Source: Pelagibacteraceae bacterium AG-390-L03
Lineage (GTDB): Bacteria > Pseudomonadota > Alphaproteobacteria > Pelagibacterales > Pelagibacteraceae
Assembly: GCA_003279685.1 (NCBI GenBank)
Contig: QCHA01000001.1
Span: 434,001 to 498,000 of the forward strand
Length of the DNA: 64,000 nt
Direction: 5' to 3'
This document shows positions 27,443 through 35,790 of the stretch, piece by piece; the stretch's first letter is position 1, and each line of letters starts with the position of its first letter. The position numbers and the translations under genes were made by a program. Under the pieces are notes generated by a model. The model was not told the DNA's origin. It saw only the letters and a program-made list of their open reading frames with translations, and did not search any database.

Positions 27443-29512
27443 TTTAAAGTATACAAGAAGGAAATAGAAGTAGCAGGGAAGAAGATAAGTTTAGAAACAG
27501 GTAAAGTAGCAAGACAGGCAGACGGAGCAATCATCGCTTCATGTGGTGAAACAGTTATTTTAGCAACAGTGGTAGGAGCAAAGAAAGTAAATCCAGATAT
27601 GGATTATTTTCCTCTATCAGTAAACTACCAAGAAAAATATTACGCAGGTGGAAAAATTCCTGGTGGATATTTTAAAAGAGAAGCAAGACCAACTGAAAGC
27701 GAGACATTAATCTCAAGATTAATTGATAGACCAATCAGACCCTTGTTTCCAGATGCATTTAAAAATGAAGTACAGTTGTTACCAACAGTAATTTCATATG
27801 ATAAAGAAAACCAACCAGATATTCTAGCAATCACTGCTTCTTCAGCTGCGTTAGCTATTTCAGGAATGCCTTTTATGGGTCCTGTCGGAGCATCTAGAGT
27901 AGGTTTTGTTGATGGTAAATATATTTTAAACCCATCAAAAGCAGAATTAGAAAACTCAAGTTTAGATTTAGTTGTAGCTGGTACAAAAGATGCTGTGCTT
28001 ATGGTTGAATCTGAAGCAAATGGTTTAACAGAAGAAGAAATGTTAAATGCAGTTAAGTTTGGACATGAAGGGTTTGTGCCAGTAATCGAAATGATCGAAG
28101 AACTTGCAAAAGAATGTAGAAAACCTGAGTGGACTGTTGAGAAAAAAGATTTATCCGAAGTTAAACAAAAACTTGAGGAAACTTTTACAGCAGATTTAAC
28201 AAAGGCTTTTGCTACAAGAGATAAGCAAGATAGATCAAATCAAATTTCAGAAATTACGGATAAAGCTAAAAAGCTTTTTGAAGAGAATGAAAATTATTCT
28301 GATCTTGATGTCAATTCTCAGCTTAAAAATCTTGAAAAGAAAATTGTTAGAACCGATATTCTTAAAAATAAAAACAGAATTGATGGCAGAGGATTATCTG
28401 ATGTAAGACCTATCTTGTGTGAAGTTGGTGTATTACCAAGAACACACGGTTCTGCTTTGTTTACTAGAGGAGAAACACAAGCAATTGTGGTTGCTACTCT
28501 AGGTACATCTGACGATGAACAAAGAATTGAAAGCTTAGATGGTCTTCAAAGAGAACGATTTATGCTTCACTACAATTTCCCTCCTTTTTCAGTGGGTGAA
28601 ACTGGAAGAATTGGAACTGGAAGACGAGAAATTGGTCATGGTAAACTAGCATGGAGAGCAATTAACTCTTCATTACCTTCAAAAGAGGCGTTTCCATACA
28701 CTTTTAGAATAGTATCAGAGATTACAGAGTCTAACGGTTCTTCTTCAATGGCTACTGTTTGTGGAACATCTCTAGCATTAATGGATGCTGGGGTTCCAAT
28801 TAAAGAGCCAGTTGCTGGTATTGCAATGGGATTAATTAAAGAAGGTGATGATTTTAGTGTACTATCAGACATTTTAGGAGATGAAGATCACTTAGGAGAC
28901 ATGGACTTTAAAGTTGCTGGAACTAAAGAAGGAATAACTTCTCTTCAAATGGATATCAAAATTACAGGTATTACATTTGAAATCATGGAGCAGGCATTAA
29001 GCCAAGCTAAAGATGGAAGAGTTCATATCTTAGGTGAAATGAATAAAGCATTATCAGCTTCAAGAGATGATGTTGGTAAACACACACCAAAAATGGAACA
29101 AGTAACTGTTGATAAAAAAGACATTGCTGCTGTAATTGGAAAAGGTGGAGCAACAATCAGAGAGATCGTTGAAAAATCAGGCGCAAAAGTTGATGTTAAT
29201 GATGAAGGTGTGGTGACAGTTGCTGCCCCTGATGAAGAGTCTAGAAATATTGCAATGCAAATGATTAAAGACATCACTGCAAAAGCTGAATTGAATAAAA
29301 TTTATTCAGGTAAAGTAATGAAGATTATGGAATTTGGTGCATTTGTTAACTTCTTAGGAAAACAAGATGGACTTGTTCATATTTCTGAACTAGCAGATAA
29401 AAGAGTTGCTAAAGTTACTGATGTTGTCAAAGAAGGCGATGAAGTTAAAGTTAAAGTGATTGGTTTCGATAGAGGTAAAGTTAAACTTTCTATGAAACAA
29501 GCTGCTGAATAG
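27440..29512 (+). CDS. pnp: Polyribonucleotide nucleotidyltransferase (PNPase)
   Basis: 3'-5' phosphorolytic exoribonuclease and degradosome component. Two RNase PH-like domains are present: [17 protein letters not shown] near residue 35 and [21 protein letters not shown] near 342 with [17 protein letters not shown]. An all-alpha linker separates them. A KH domain ([20 protein letters not shown] near 555) and an S1 domain ([28 protein letters not shown] near 620) complete the 690 residues. It ends at a strong bidirectional terminator. Confidence 0.98.
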   Translation: MFKVYKKEIEVAGKKISLETGKVARQADGAIIASCGETVILATVVGAKKVNPDMDYFPLSVNYQEKYYAGGKIPGGYFKREARPTESETLISRLIDRPIRPLFPDAFKNEVQLLPTVISYDKENQPDILAITASSAALAISGMPFMGPVGASRVGFVDGKYILNPSKAELENSSLDLVVAGTKDAVLMVESEANGLTEEEMLNAVKFGHEGFVPVIEMIEELAKECRKPEWTVEKKDLSEVKQKLEETFTADLTKAFATRDKQDRSNQISEITDKAKKLFEENENYSDLDVNSQLKNLEKKIVRTDILKNKNRIDGRGLSDVRPILCEVGVLPRTHGSALFTRGETQAIVVATLGTSDDEQRIESLDGLQRERFMLHYNFPPFSVGETGRIGTGRREIGHGKLAWRAINSSLPSKEAFPYTFRIVSEITESNGSSSMATVCGTSLALMDAGVPIKEPVAGIAMGLIKEGDDFSVLSDILGDEDHLGDMDFKVAGTKEGITSLQMDIKITGITFEIMEQALSQAKDGRVHILGEMNKALSASRDDVGKHTPKMEQVTVDKKDIAAVIGKGGATIREIVEKSGAKVDVNDEGVVTVAAPDEESRNIAMQMIKDITAKAELNKIYSGKVMKIMEFGAFVNFLGKQDGLVHISELADKRVAKVTDVVKEGDEVKVKVIGFDRGKVKLSMKQAAE

Positions 29513-29535
29513 TTAATAACCTAAATTAAAATTTT

Positions 29536-29567
29536 AAACCCCTGGGATGAAAGTTCTGGGGGTTTTT
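29536..29567 (+). terminator. Bidirectional intrinsic terminator after pnp
   Basis: AAACCCCTGGGA (29536-29547) pairs with TTCTGGGGGTTT (29554-29565), a 12-bp stem with three G-T wobbles and a TGAAAG loop, followed by further Ts. An A/T run flanks the other side, so it can also stop minus-strand transcription of the convergent DUF1737 gene. Confidence 0.85.
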
Positions 29568-29772
29568 ATACTGAAGATAAGTTAATTTTTTTTGTGTATT
29601 TTTTCTTTGGAGAGTTTTTGATAACTGCTTGACCACAACGCATTACACCTCGTTTTTTGTCAAAAGTCATTTTTGGTTCACCGTATAATTTCCATCCATT
29701 TGACAATGCTTCTGTTACACGATGACAAAATTTTGATGTATCGTCTTCTGTGATAAATCTATAGCCTTTCAT
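29566..29772 (-). CDS. DUF1737 family small protein
   Basis: A 68-residue protein with the DUF1737 pattern: N-terminal KGYRFITEDDTSKFCHRVTE, then ALSNGWKLYGEPKMTFD and the cysteine in RCGQAVIK. The family is widespread in marine alphaproteobacteria and has no experimentally defined function that I know of. The C-terminal tail is lysine-rich. It lies 47 bases upstream of fabI on the same strand. Its stop sits in the descending side of the pnp terminator. Confidence 0.75.
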   Translation of the reverse strand: MKGYRFITEDDTSKFCHRVTEALSNGWKLYGEPKMTFDKKRGVMRCGQAVIKNSPKKKYTKKINLSSV

Positions 29773-29819
29773 ATATTTTTCCTTTTAAATCTCTTTTTTT
29801 AACTAAATTTAACTATATT

Positions 29820-30605
29820 TTAGGTAATATTCTTAGGATCTGGCATCCCAACTTTGTTATATCCAGCATCTACGTAGTGAATTTCACCAGTAACACCGTT
29901 TGCAAGGTCACTTAGTAGATATAATGCTGAATTTCCAACATCATGGATGTCTACGTTTCTTTTAAGGAAAGAATGGTCTTCATTCCATTTGTATAAGAAT
30001 TTGGCGTCTCCAATAGCAGAAGCCGCTAATGTTTTAATAGGTCCTGCACTTATTGCATTAACTCTCATGCCTTTAGCACCTAAATCTCTTGCAAGATACT
30101 TAACACTAGACTCTAAAGCAGCCTTACACACACCCATTACATTGTAATTTGGGATAGCTTTGTTCGCTTCATAACTAAGTGTGATTAAGCTACCACCTTC
30201 TTTCATCACTTTAGTTGCTTCTTTTGCAACTTCTGTAAATGAAAAGCATGAAATTAACATACTTCTTAAAAAGTTTTCTCTAGTTGTGTTCAAATATTCA
30301 CCAGATAATTCAGACTTGTCTGAAAATGCAATTGCATGAACCACAAAATCAATTTCACCCCATTGAGACTTAACATCTTCAAACAATTTTGTTACATCTT
30401 CTTTTTTTTCAACATCACAACTAAATGTAGTTTTTGAATTTAATTTTTCTGCTAAAGGAATTACTCTTTTTTTTAAAGCATCACCTAAATAAGTGAATGC
30501 AAGCTCTGCACCAGCTTCCGCAAGTTTTTGTGAAATACCCCAGGCAATTGATCTTTCATTGGCAACACCCATGATTAATCCTTTTTTACCTTTCATCAAA
30601 CTCAT
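29820..30605 (-). CDS. fabI: Enoyl-[acyl-carrier-protein] reductase (NADH)
   Basis: Last reductive step of fatty-acid elongation. The short-chain-dehydrogenase fold has GLIMGVANERSIAWGISQKLAEAGAELAFTY at the N terminus, the active-site Y-x6-K in NYNVMGVCKAALESS near residue 155, and AISAGPIKTLAASAI. Length is 261 residues. It is last in the minus-strand order fabA-fabB-fabI, 3 bases after fabB, a linkage conserved in alphaproteobacteria next to irr. Confidence 0.96.
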   Translation of the reverse strand: MSLMKGKKGLIMGVANERSIAWGISQKLAEAGAELAFTYLGDALKKRVIPLAEKLNSKTTFSCDVEKKEDVTKLFEDVKSQWGEIDFVVHAIAFSDKSELSGEYLNTTRENFLRSMLISCFSFTEVAKEATKVMKEGGSLITLSYEANKAIPNYNVMGVCKAALESSVKYLARDLGAKGMRVNAISAGPIKTLAASAIGDAKFLYKWNEDHSFLKRNVDIHDVGNSALYLLSDLANGVTGEIHYVDAGYNKVGMPDPKNIT

Positions 30606-30608
30606 AAT

Positions 30609-31820
30609 TTAAACCTTTTCAAAAATTAAAGCAGCGTTAGTTCCACCAAAACCAAAACTATTTGACATTACTGTGTTTAAAGTTACATCAGTTTCTGTTT
30701 TTGCAACTATAGGAAACTTTTTAGCTTCCTCATCCATCTCATTAATGTTTGCTGATCCAGCAATGAAATTATTTTTCATCATGATCAAACAATAGATCGC
30801 TTCATGCACCGATGCAGCTCCTAGAGGATGTCCTGATAAAGATTTAGTTGAACTAATTTTTGGAATATTGTCTCCAAAAGTATTTTTAACAGCATTTAAT
30901 TCTGTAATATCACCAACTGGCGTTGATGTTCCATGAGTATTGATATAATCAATTTTGTTTTTAGTTGTAGACATAGCCATTTGCATGCATCTCACAGCTC
31001 CCTCACCAGAAGGTGCCACCATGTCATGTCCATCTGAAGTTGCTCCATAACCAGTTAATTCCGCATATATTTTAGCACCTCTTGCTTTAGCATGTTCGTA
31101 TTCTTCAAGCACAAGTACACCTCCACCACCAGCTATTACAAAACCATCTCTTGTTTTATCATATGCTCTTGATGCCGTCTCTGGTGCATCATTATATTTT
31201 GATGATAGTGCTGTCATTGCATCAAACATAGCAGTCATTGCCCAGTGAACTTCCTCACTTCCACCTGCAAAGACAACATCTTGTTTACCCATTTGAATTA
31301 ATTCCATTGAATTTCCAATACAATGCCCGCTAGTAGCACAAGCAGAGCTCATTGTGTAGTTCGTTCCTTTAATTTTAAATGGAACAGCAAGAGTTGCAGA
31401 TGCAGTACTTGCCATTGTTCTTGGAACAATAAATGGACCCATTAATTTTGGAGTTTTAGCTCTAGTTTTATCTGCTGCTAAAATGACGTTTTCAATTGAA
31501 GGTCCCCCTGACCCCATAACAATACCAGTTTTAAAATTACTAACTTCAGTCTCTTCTAACCCCGAGTCCTCAATTGCCTCTTTCATTGCAATATAATTAT
31601 ATGCTGATCCTGAACCCATAAATCTAATTGTTTTTCTATCAATATAATCTTCTAATTTTATATTTGGTTTACCATGAACATGGCTTTTAAGATTATGTTC
31701 TTTATATTCTTCTGCATAAGAAATCCCTGATTTAGAATTTAATAGAGATTGATGAACTTCTTCTTGATTATTTCCTAAACAAGACACAATCCCTAAACCT
31801 GTTATTACTACTCTTCTCAT
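30609..31820 (-). CDS. fabB: 3-oxoacyl-[ACP] synthase I
   Basis: Condensing enzyme that elongates unsaturated acyl chains. The catalytic cysteine is in [12 protein letters not shown] near residue 160, with histidines in [11 protein letters not shown] near 294 and [15 protein letters not shown] near 330. The C-terminal [17 protein letters not shown] is the typical KAS end. Length is 403 residues. The start overlaps the fabA stop by one base, so FabA and FabB are likely made in step for unsaturated fatty-acid synthesis. Confidence 0.96.
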   Translation of the reverse strand: MRRVVITGLGIVSCLGNNQEEVHQSLLNSKSGISYAEEYKEHNLKSHVHGKPNIKLEDYIDRKTIRFMGSGSAYNYIAMKEAIEDSGLEETEVSNFKTGIVMGSGGPSIENVILAADKTRAKTPKLMGPFIVPRTMASTASATLAVPFKIKGTNYTMSSACATSGHCIGNSMELIQMGKQDVVFAGGSEEVHWAMTAMFDAMTALSSKYNDAPETASRAYDKTRDGFVIAGGGGVLVLEEYEHAKARGAKIYAELTGYGATSDGHDMVAPSGEGAVRCMQMAMSTTKNKIDYINTHGTSTPVGDITELNAVKNTFGDNIPKISSTKSLSGHPLGAASVHEAIYCLIMMKNNFIAGSANINEMDEEAKKFPIVAKTETDVTLNTVMSNSFGFGGTNAALIFEKV

Positions 31821-32320
31821 TATTTAAATAACCCCACTTTTAAACTTTCTGCTGAATATATTTTTTTATTATCTGCAAGCACTATTCCATTTGCAAGACC
31901 AACAGTTGTTCCTCCAGGAGACATAATTTTTTTCATATCTATTTCATACCTTACATTTTTGACATTTTGTAAAACTTCACCTGTAAACTTTACAGTGCCA
32001 ACCCCAAGAGCTCTACCTTTGCCAGGATTTCCAAGCCATCCTAGATAAAAACCAACTAACTGCCACATTGCATCAAGACCCAAGCAGCCAGGCATAACGG
32101 GATCTCCTTTAAAGTGACAATCAAAAAACCAAAGATCGTCTTTGATATCTAGCTCAGCTTTTAATGATCCCTTATTATAAGTACCATTATTATTATTGAT
32201 TTCCGTTATTCTATCAAACATAAGCATTGGAGGAAGGGGCAATTTTGCGTTTCCTGGGCCAAAAAGCTCGCCATTTCCACATGTTATGAGATCATCGTAG
32301 GTAAATGAGTTTTTTTTCAT
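31820..32320 (-). CDS. fabA: 3-hydroxydecanoyl-[ACP] dehydratase/isomerase
   Basis: Introduces the double bond in anaerobic-type unsaturated fatty-acid synthesis. The hot-dog fold holds the active-site histidine in [26 protein letters not shown] near residue 70, with the aspartate of GLDAMW. The 166-residue length is normal. It is divergent from irr across a 93-base region that holds an Irr-box-like palindrome, so iron might influence this operon as well. Confidence 0.96.
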   Translation of the reverse strand: MKKNSFTYDDLITCGNGELFGPGNAKLPLPPMLMFDRITEINNNNGTYNKGSLKAELDIKDDLWFFDCHFKGDPVMPGCLGLDAMWQLVGFYLGWLGNPGKGRALGVGTVKFTGEVLQNVKNVRYEIDMKKIMSPGGTTVGLANGIVLADNKKIYSAESLKVGLFK

Positions 32321-32391
32321 AAAATTTGAGATCCCTTAATACTTGATTTAATGATAATATAATATAATAAAACATTATAAATTATTTTTAG

Positions 32392-32408
32392 TTTAGAATT
32401 ATTATAAA
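32392..32408 (+). promoter_or_regulatory. Irr-box (ICE)-like palindrome upstream of irr
   Basis: TTTAGAATTATTATAAA matches the alphaproteobacterial iron-control element, which I recall as TTTAGAA-NNN-TTCTAAA, at 13 of 14 fixed positions. It ends 5 bases before the irr ATG, and is near-identical in reverse complement to the box at 32872-32888. A position covering the translation start region suggests autorepression. Confidence 0.55.
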
Positions 32409-32413
32409 CAATT

Positions 32414-32842
32414 ATGACAAAAAACTGCAATTTTATTGATAAATTAAGAGATGCTGGATTAAGACCTACTAAACAAAGGGTAAAAATTTGTGAAATATTG
32501 TTTATCAGAGAAAAAACTTTTCATTTCACAATTAATGATCTTGCAAAAAAAATTTCAGAAGATTTTAGTGAAAAAATATCTTTAGCTACTGTTTACAATA
32601 CTGTGCATGCTTTACAAAAAAAAGGCTACCTTAAAGAAATCGCAATAAATAGTGATAAAAGCTATTATGATACAAACACAACAGCTCACCATCACTTTTA
32701 TGATGAGGATACTCATGAATTAATGGATTGTGACCAAAGCAACATTGATTCTATTAATGTTAAAAATAATATTACTGGAAAAAAAATAAATTCAGTAGAG
32801 GTTTTGATTAAAGTTGCGAGTGATAATCAAACTCATAATTAA
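32414..32842 (+). CDS. irr: Iron response regulator Irr (Fur family)
   Basis: A 142-residue Fur-family regulator. The N-terminal winged helix has LRPTKQRVKICEIL and ISLATVYNTVHALQKKGYL. The HHHFYDE motif near residue 94, histidine-rich and lacking the Fur metal pattern, is the Irr haem-sensing signature. Its location divergent from fabA-fabB-fabI is the conserved alphaproteobacterial irr locus. Irr normally represses or activates genes under iron limitation. The downstream rubrerythrin gene carries a matching box. Confidence 0.9.
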   Translation: MTKNCNFIDKLRDAGLRPTKQRVKICEILFIREKTFHFTINDLAKKISEDFSEKISLATVYNTVHALQKKGYLKEIAINSDKSYYDTNTTAHHHFYDEDTHELMDCDQSNIDSINVKNNITGKKINSVEVLIKVASDNQTHN

Positions 32843-32871
32843 TTCAATAAAATCAATAACTTAAATTATAC

Positions 32872-32888
32872 ATTATAATTATTCTAAA
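32872..32888 (+). promoter_or_regulatory. Irr-box (ICE)-like palindrome upstream of rubrerythrin
   Basis: ATTATAATTATTCTAAA has a perfect second half-site TTCTAAA and a first half-site with two mismatches to the recalled consensus. Its reverse-complement partner upstream of irr agrees at 15 of 17 positions. It lies just upstream of the rubrerythrin -35 element at 32892. In known Irr promoters a site at or upstream of -35 often means activation, but that is inference here. Confidence 0.55.
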
Positions 32889-32891
32889 CTG

Positions 32892-32919
32892 TTGACTTTT
32901 AATCTGTAGCCATTATATG
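32892..32919 (+). promoter_or_regulatory. Putative rubrerythrin promoter
   Basis: The -35-like TTGACT (32892-32897) and -10-like TATATG (32914-32919) are 16 bases apart. The ATG lies 29 bases beyond the -10 and is preceded by the good ribosome site AAGGAG (32938-32943). Confidence 0.55.
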
Positions 32920-32948
32920 TTCAATATCATTAAATTAAGGAGAATATA

Positions 32949-33365
32949 ATGTCATTAAAAGGAACAAAGACTAAAGAAAATCTAGAAGCAGCATTTGCTG
33001 GTGAAAGCCAAGCAAATAGAAGATATCTTTACTTCGCTCAAAAAGCAGACATCGAAGGATACAATGATGTTGCATCAGTATTTAGATCAACAGCAGAAGG
33101 TGAAACAGGCCATGCGCATGGACACCTAGAATACTTAGAAGAAGTGGGTGATCCAGCTACTGGTTTACCAATTGGTGAAACAAAAGCTAATCTAGCATCA
33201 GCAGTACAAGGTGAAACACATGAATATACAGACATGTACCCTGGTATGGCTAAGACAGCTAGAGAAGAAGGTTTCGAAGAAATTGCCGATTGGTTTGAAA
33301 CTTTAGCAAAAGCTGAAAAATCTCACGCTGGTAAATTCCAAAAAACTCTAGAGTCTATTAGCTAA
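32949..33365 (+). CDS. Rubrerythrin, short erythrin-type (no rubredoxin domain)
   Basis: A non-haem di-iron peroxidase, probably removing hydrogen peroxide in the cytoplasm. The four-helix ferritin-like domain holds LEAAFAGESQANRRYLYFAQKAD near residue 8, FRSTAEGETGHAHGHLEYLEEVG near 40, LASAVQGETHEYTDMYPGMAKTAREEG near 78, and AKAEKSHAGKFQKTL near 120, giving the Glu and His ligand set. No C-terminal CxxC rubredoxin centre is present in the 138 residues, so electrons must come from a partner. The next gene, with many Fe-S cysteines, is a plausible donor. Confidence 0.92.
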   Translation: MSLKGTKTKENLEAAFAGESQANRRYLYFAQKADIEGYNDVASVFRSTAEGETGHAHGHLEYLEEVGDPATGLPIGETKANLASAVQGETHEYTDMYPGMAKTAREEGFEEIADWFETLAKAEKSHAGKFQKTLESIS

Positions 33366-33377
33366 TAAATTATTTTA

Positions 33378-33397
33378 GTGGGCATTAACTTGCCCAC
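33378..33397 (+). other. Hairpin between rubrerythrin and the CCG Fe-S protein gene
   Basis: GTGGGC (33378-33383) and GCCCAC (33392-33397) form a perfect 6-bp, GC-rich stem with loop ATTAACTT, 12 bases after the rubrerythrin stop. No T-tract follows (the 3' side is GAAATACCC then As), so it is not a standard terminator. It may stabilise the rubrerythrin mRNA 3' end or reduce read-through. Confidence 0.6.
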
Positions 33398-33426
33398 GAA
33401 ATACCCAAAAAAAATCAATTAAAATT

Positions 33427-34758
33427 ATGAGTAAAGAAGGAAGCTTAGACGCCCCTATTCGACATCCAATAGATTTTGAACATCCTGATTTTTTAAATCC
33501 TGAAAAATTAGATGCTGAAATGAGAAGAGCATTTGATATTTGTCATGGATGCAGAAGATGTTTTAACTTATGTGACTCGTTTCCAAAGTTATTTGACATG
33601 ATTGATGAGTCAGAAAATGAAGATGTTGAGAGCTTAAAAAGTGAACAATTTGAGCCGGTTGTAGATGCATGCACTTTGTGTGATATGTGTTTTATGACTA
33701 AATGTCCGTATGTACCTCCTCATGATTTTGATTTAGATTTTCCTCACTTAATGTTGAGATACAGAACGGCCCAAAAAAAATTAGGAAAATTGCCAAGTGT
33801 ACCAACACAATTAGCTCAAATAGACAGAAACGCAAAAATTGGTGTTATGTTTTCAAAATTAGTTAATTGGGCTTCAAGCATTAAAAATAAATTTTTTAGA
33901 AAAATTTTAGAAATTATTGCAGGAATTGATAAAAGAGTTCAATTACCAAAATATAACTCAGAAACGTTTTCAAATTTTTTTAGAAAAAATAAAAATAAAA
34001 TAAATTTTGAAATTGCAAATAAAGATAGAAAAGTTGTAATTTACACAACTTGTTTTGTAAATTTTAATAAAAAAAATACAGGGGTTGCTGCTTTAAAAGT
34101 TTTAAAAAAGAATGGAGTTGAAGTTCAAGAGGCTTACCCAGGATGTTGCGGTATGCCTTTTTTAGAACAAGCTGATCTTCCAAAAGTAGTAGAGCAAGCA
34201 AAGAAAGTTTCTAAAGATTTATTAGAGTGGATCGATAAAGGTTATAAAATAATAACTTTAACAGCTAGTTGTGGTTTAATGTTAAAATTTGAATGGCCTC
34301 TTTTATTACCTAAGGATGATAATATAAAAAGATTATCATCAAATACTATGGATATTGATGAATATGTTGTTGATATAGCAAATAACGAAGGCTTGGCTGA
34401 GGGATTACAAGAAATAGATGGTGGCGTTACAGTTCACAATGCTTGCCATGCAAGAGCTCAAAACATGGGTATCAAATCAAGAGACATGTTGAAATTTATA
34501 CCAAATGTTAAGTTGGATGTTGTTGAAAGATGCGCTGGTCATGGTGGTACATTTGGTGTGATGAAGGATACTCACGATTTGGCAAATAAAGTTGGAAGGC
34601 CAACTGCAAGACAGATTAAAAATAAAAATAATAAATATATGGCTTCAGACTGTCCACTTGCTGGCAAACACCTTAAGCAATTAGAGACCGACACAAATAT
34701 TTCTAATGATGAGGCGTTACATCCTATCGAATTAATGGCAAAAAGTTATAAATTATGA
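33427..34758 (+). CDS. CCG-domain Fe-S oxidoreductase (heterodisulfide-reductase/GlpC-like)
   Basis: A 443-residue, apparently soluble protein. The N-terminal ferredoxin-like part has two cysteine clusters, CHGCRRCFNLCDSFP near residue 38 and CTLCDMCFMTKCPYVPP near 80, consistent with two 4Fe-4S centres. Two cysteine-rich CCG domains follow, with PGCCGMPFLEQADLPKV near 240 and ERCAGHGGTFGVM near 370, as in HdrB and GlpC. It is placed between rubrerythrin and DUF3501 and overlaps the latter by 4 bases (ATGA). Likely role: electron transfer to rubrerythrin; its own electron source is unknown. Confidence 0.8.
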   Translation: MSKEGSLDAPIRHPIDFEHPDFLNPEKLDAEMRRAFDICHGCRRCFNLCDSFPKLFDMIDESENEDVESLKSEQFEPVVDACTLCDMCFMTKCPYVPPHDFDLDFPHLMLRYRTAQKKLGKLPSVPTQLAQIDRNAKIGVMFSKLVNWASSIKNKFFRKILEIIAGIDKRVQLPKYNSETFSNFFRKNKNKINFEIANKDRKVVIYTTCFVNFNKKNTGVAALKVLKKNGVEVQEAYPGCCGMPFLEQADLPKVVEQAKKVSKDLLEWIDKGYKIITLTASCGLMLKFEWPLLLPKDDNIKRLSSNTMDIDEYVVDIANNEGLAEGLQEIDGGVTVHNACHARAQNMGIKSRDMLKFIPNVKLDVVERCAGHGGTFGVMKDTHDLANKVGRPTARQIKNKNNKYMASDCPLAGKHLKQLETDTNISNDEALHPIELMAKSYKL

Positions 34759-35354
34759 TTATGCCAAGAGAAAAAAAAGAAATTCTAAAAGAAGACATTA
34801 TGCCTTTAGATGTCTACATAAAAAATAGAAAAGAGCTTAGAAAAAATATTGTAAATTTCAAAAAAGATAGAAGAATAGCGCTAGGTCCATACGCAACTTT
34901 TTATTTTGAAAGTTATGAAACAATGTTAGCACAAGTCCATGAGATGCTTTACATTGAAAAAGGTGGAGATGAACAATTAAAAGACGAATTAATCGCTTAT
35001 AATCCTCTAATACCCAATGGAAAAGAACTGACAGCTACATTAATGTTTGAAATTGATAACCCAGTTTCAAGATCAGCATTTCTAAGTAAAGTTGGTGGGA
35101 TCGAAGAAAAAGTATTTATTAAAATTGAAGGTGAAATTGTTAAAGCAATTCCAGAAGAAGATGTTGATAGAACTTCTGCAGAGGGAAAGGCTTCCTCAGT
35201 TCAATTTATACATTTTAAATTTAGTGATGAACAAATTCAAAAGTTCAAATTAGATGGTGCTGAAGTCGAAATTGGTATAGATCACAAAGAATACTCGCAT
35301 ACGACAAAACTAAGCTTAGCAAATCTAAGTTCTTTATCAGCTGATTTTAGTTAA
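34755..35354 (+). CDS. DUF3501 family protein
   Basis: A 199-residue protein without signal peptide or membrane segment. Recognisable family features are ILKEDIMPLDVYIKNRKELRKNI near the N terminus, RIALGPYATFYFESYETMLAQVHEML near 45-70 and VQFIHFKFSDEQIQKFK near 160. The function of DUF3501 is not known to me; the gene repeatedly sits beside rubrerythrin and CCG Fe-S proteins in alphaproteobacteria. It starts inside the stop of the previous gene (ATGA), so the two are translationally coupled. An alternative ATG is at 34761. It overlaps the convergent SH3 gene by 8 bases. Confidence 0.75.
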   Translation: MIMPREKKEILKEDIMPLDVYIKNRKELRKNIVNFKKDRRIALGPYATFYFESYETMLAQVHEMLYIEKGGDEQLKDELIAYNPLIPNGKELTATLMFEIDNPVSRSAFLSKVGGIEEKVFIKIEGEIVKAIPEEDVDRTSAEGKASSVQFIHFKFSDEQIQKFKLDGAEVEIGIDHKEYSHTTKLSLANLSSLSADFS

Positions 35355-35790
35355 TTAAACCCCATATATTATTAGTTTTAATCCATCCTTCATAATCACC
35401 AGATTTTATTTTGCACCATTTTTCCTGACACTTATCGACAATTAATAGTCTACCCTTTTCTATTTGGGCCATAGGTTTTGCAAATGAAGATGGTTTTTTA
35501 AATAAAACTTTATTTTGAATTGTAATAACAGAATTATTTTTTTTTAACTGTGAAATGTGTATCCAGCCACTGTTATTTTTTAAATCAATTATTCTTCTAA
35601 AATTTTCTTTTTTATCTATTTGTTTCAAAGGTAAGTTAATTTTTTTATAAACATATTTAATATCTGATTCAAAACTAGGGCCATAACGAACATTTACTTT
35701 ACTTTTTTTTAAAGAAACAAAAGTTTCATCAGCGATAGAAGATGATATGAATATTATTAAACTAAATAGTATATAAATAATTTTATACAT
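35347..35790 (-). CDS. Secreted SH3-domain protein
   Basis: A 147-residue exported protein: signal peptide IIYILFSLIIFISSSIA, then two bacterial SH3-like units. The first has VNVRYGPSFESDIKYVYKKINLPLKQID with GWIHISQLKKN, the second has VLFKKPSSFAKPMAQIEKGRLLIVDKCQEKWCKIKSGDYEGWIKTNNIWG. Such domains bind peptidoglycan or proteins in the envelope. The start coincides with the last base of the ThiF/MoeB-like gene's stop. The precise role is unknown. Confidence 0.75.
   Translation of the reverse strand: MYKIIYILFSLIIFISSSIADETFVSLKKSKVNVRYGPSFESDIKYVYKKINLPLKQIDKKENFRRIIDLKNNSGWIHISQLKKNNSVITIQNKVLFKKPSSFAKPMAQIEKGRLLIVDKCQEKWCKIKSGDYEGWIKTNNIWGLIN

Noticed and set aside
26905..27534. 209-codon open frame antisense to rbfA, rpsO and the pnp start.
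   Set aside because: It is the complement of three certain genes, rich in Ser/Phe/Leu as expected of antisense AT-rich coding DNA, and has no domain.
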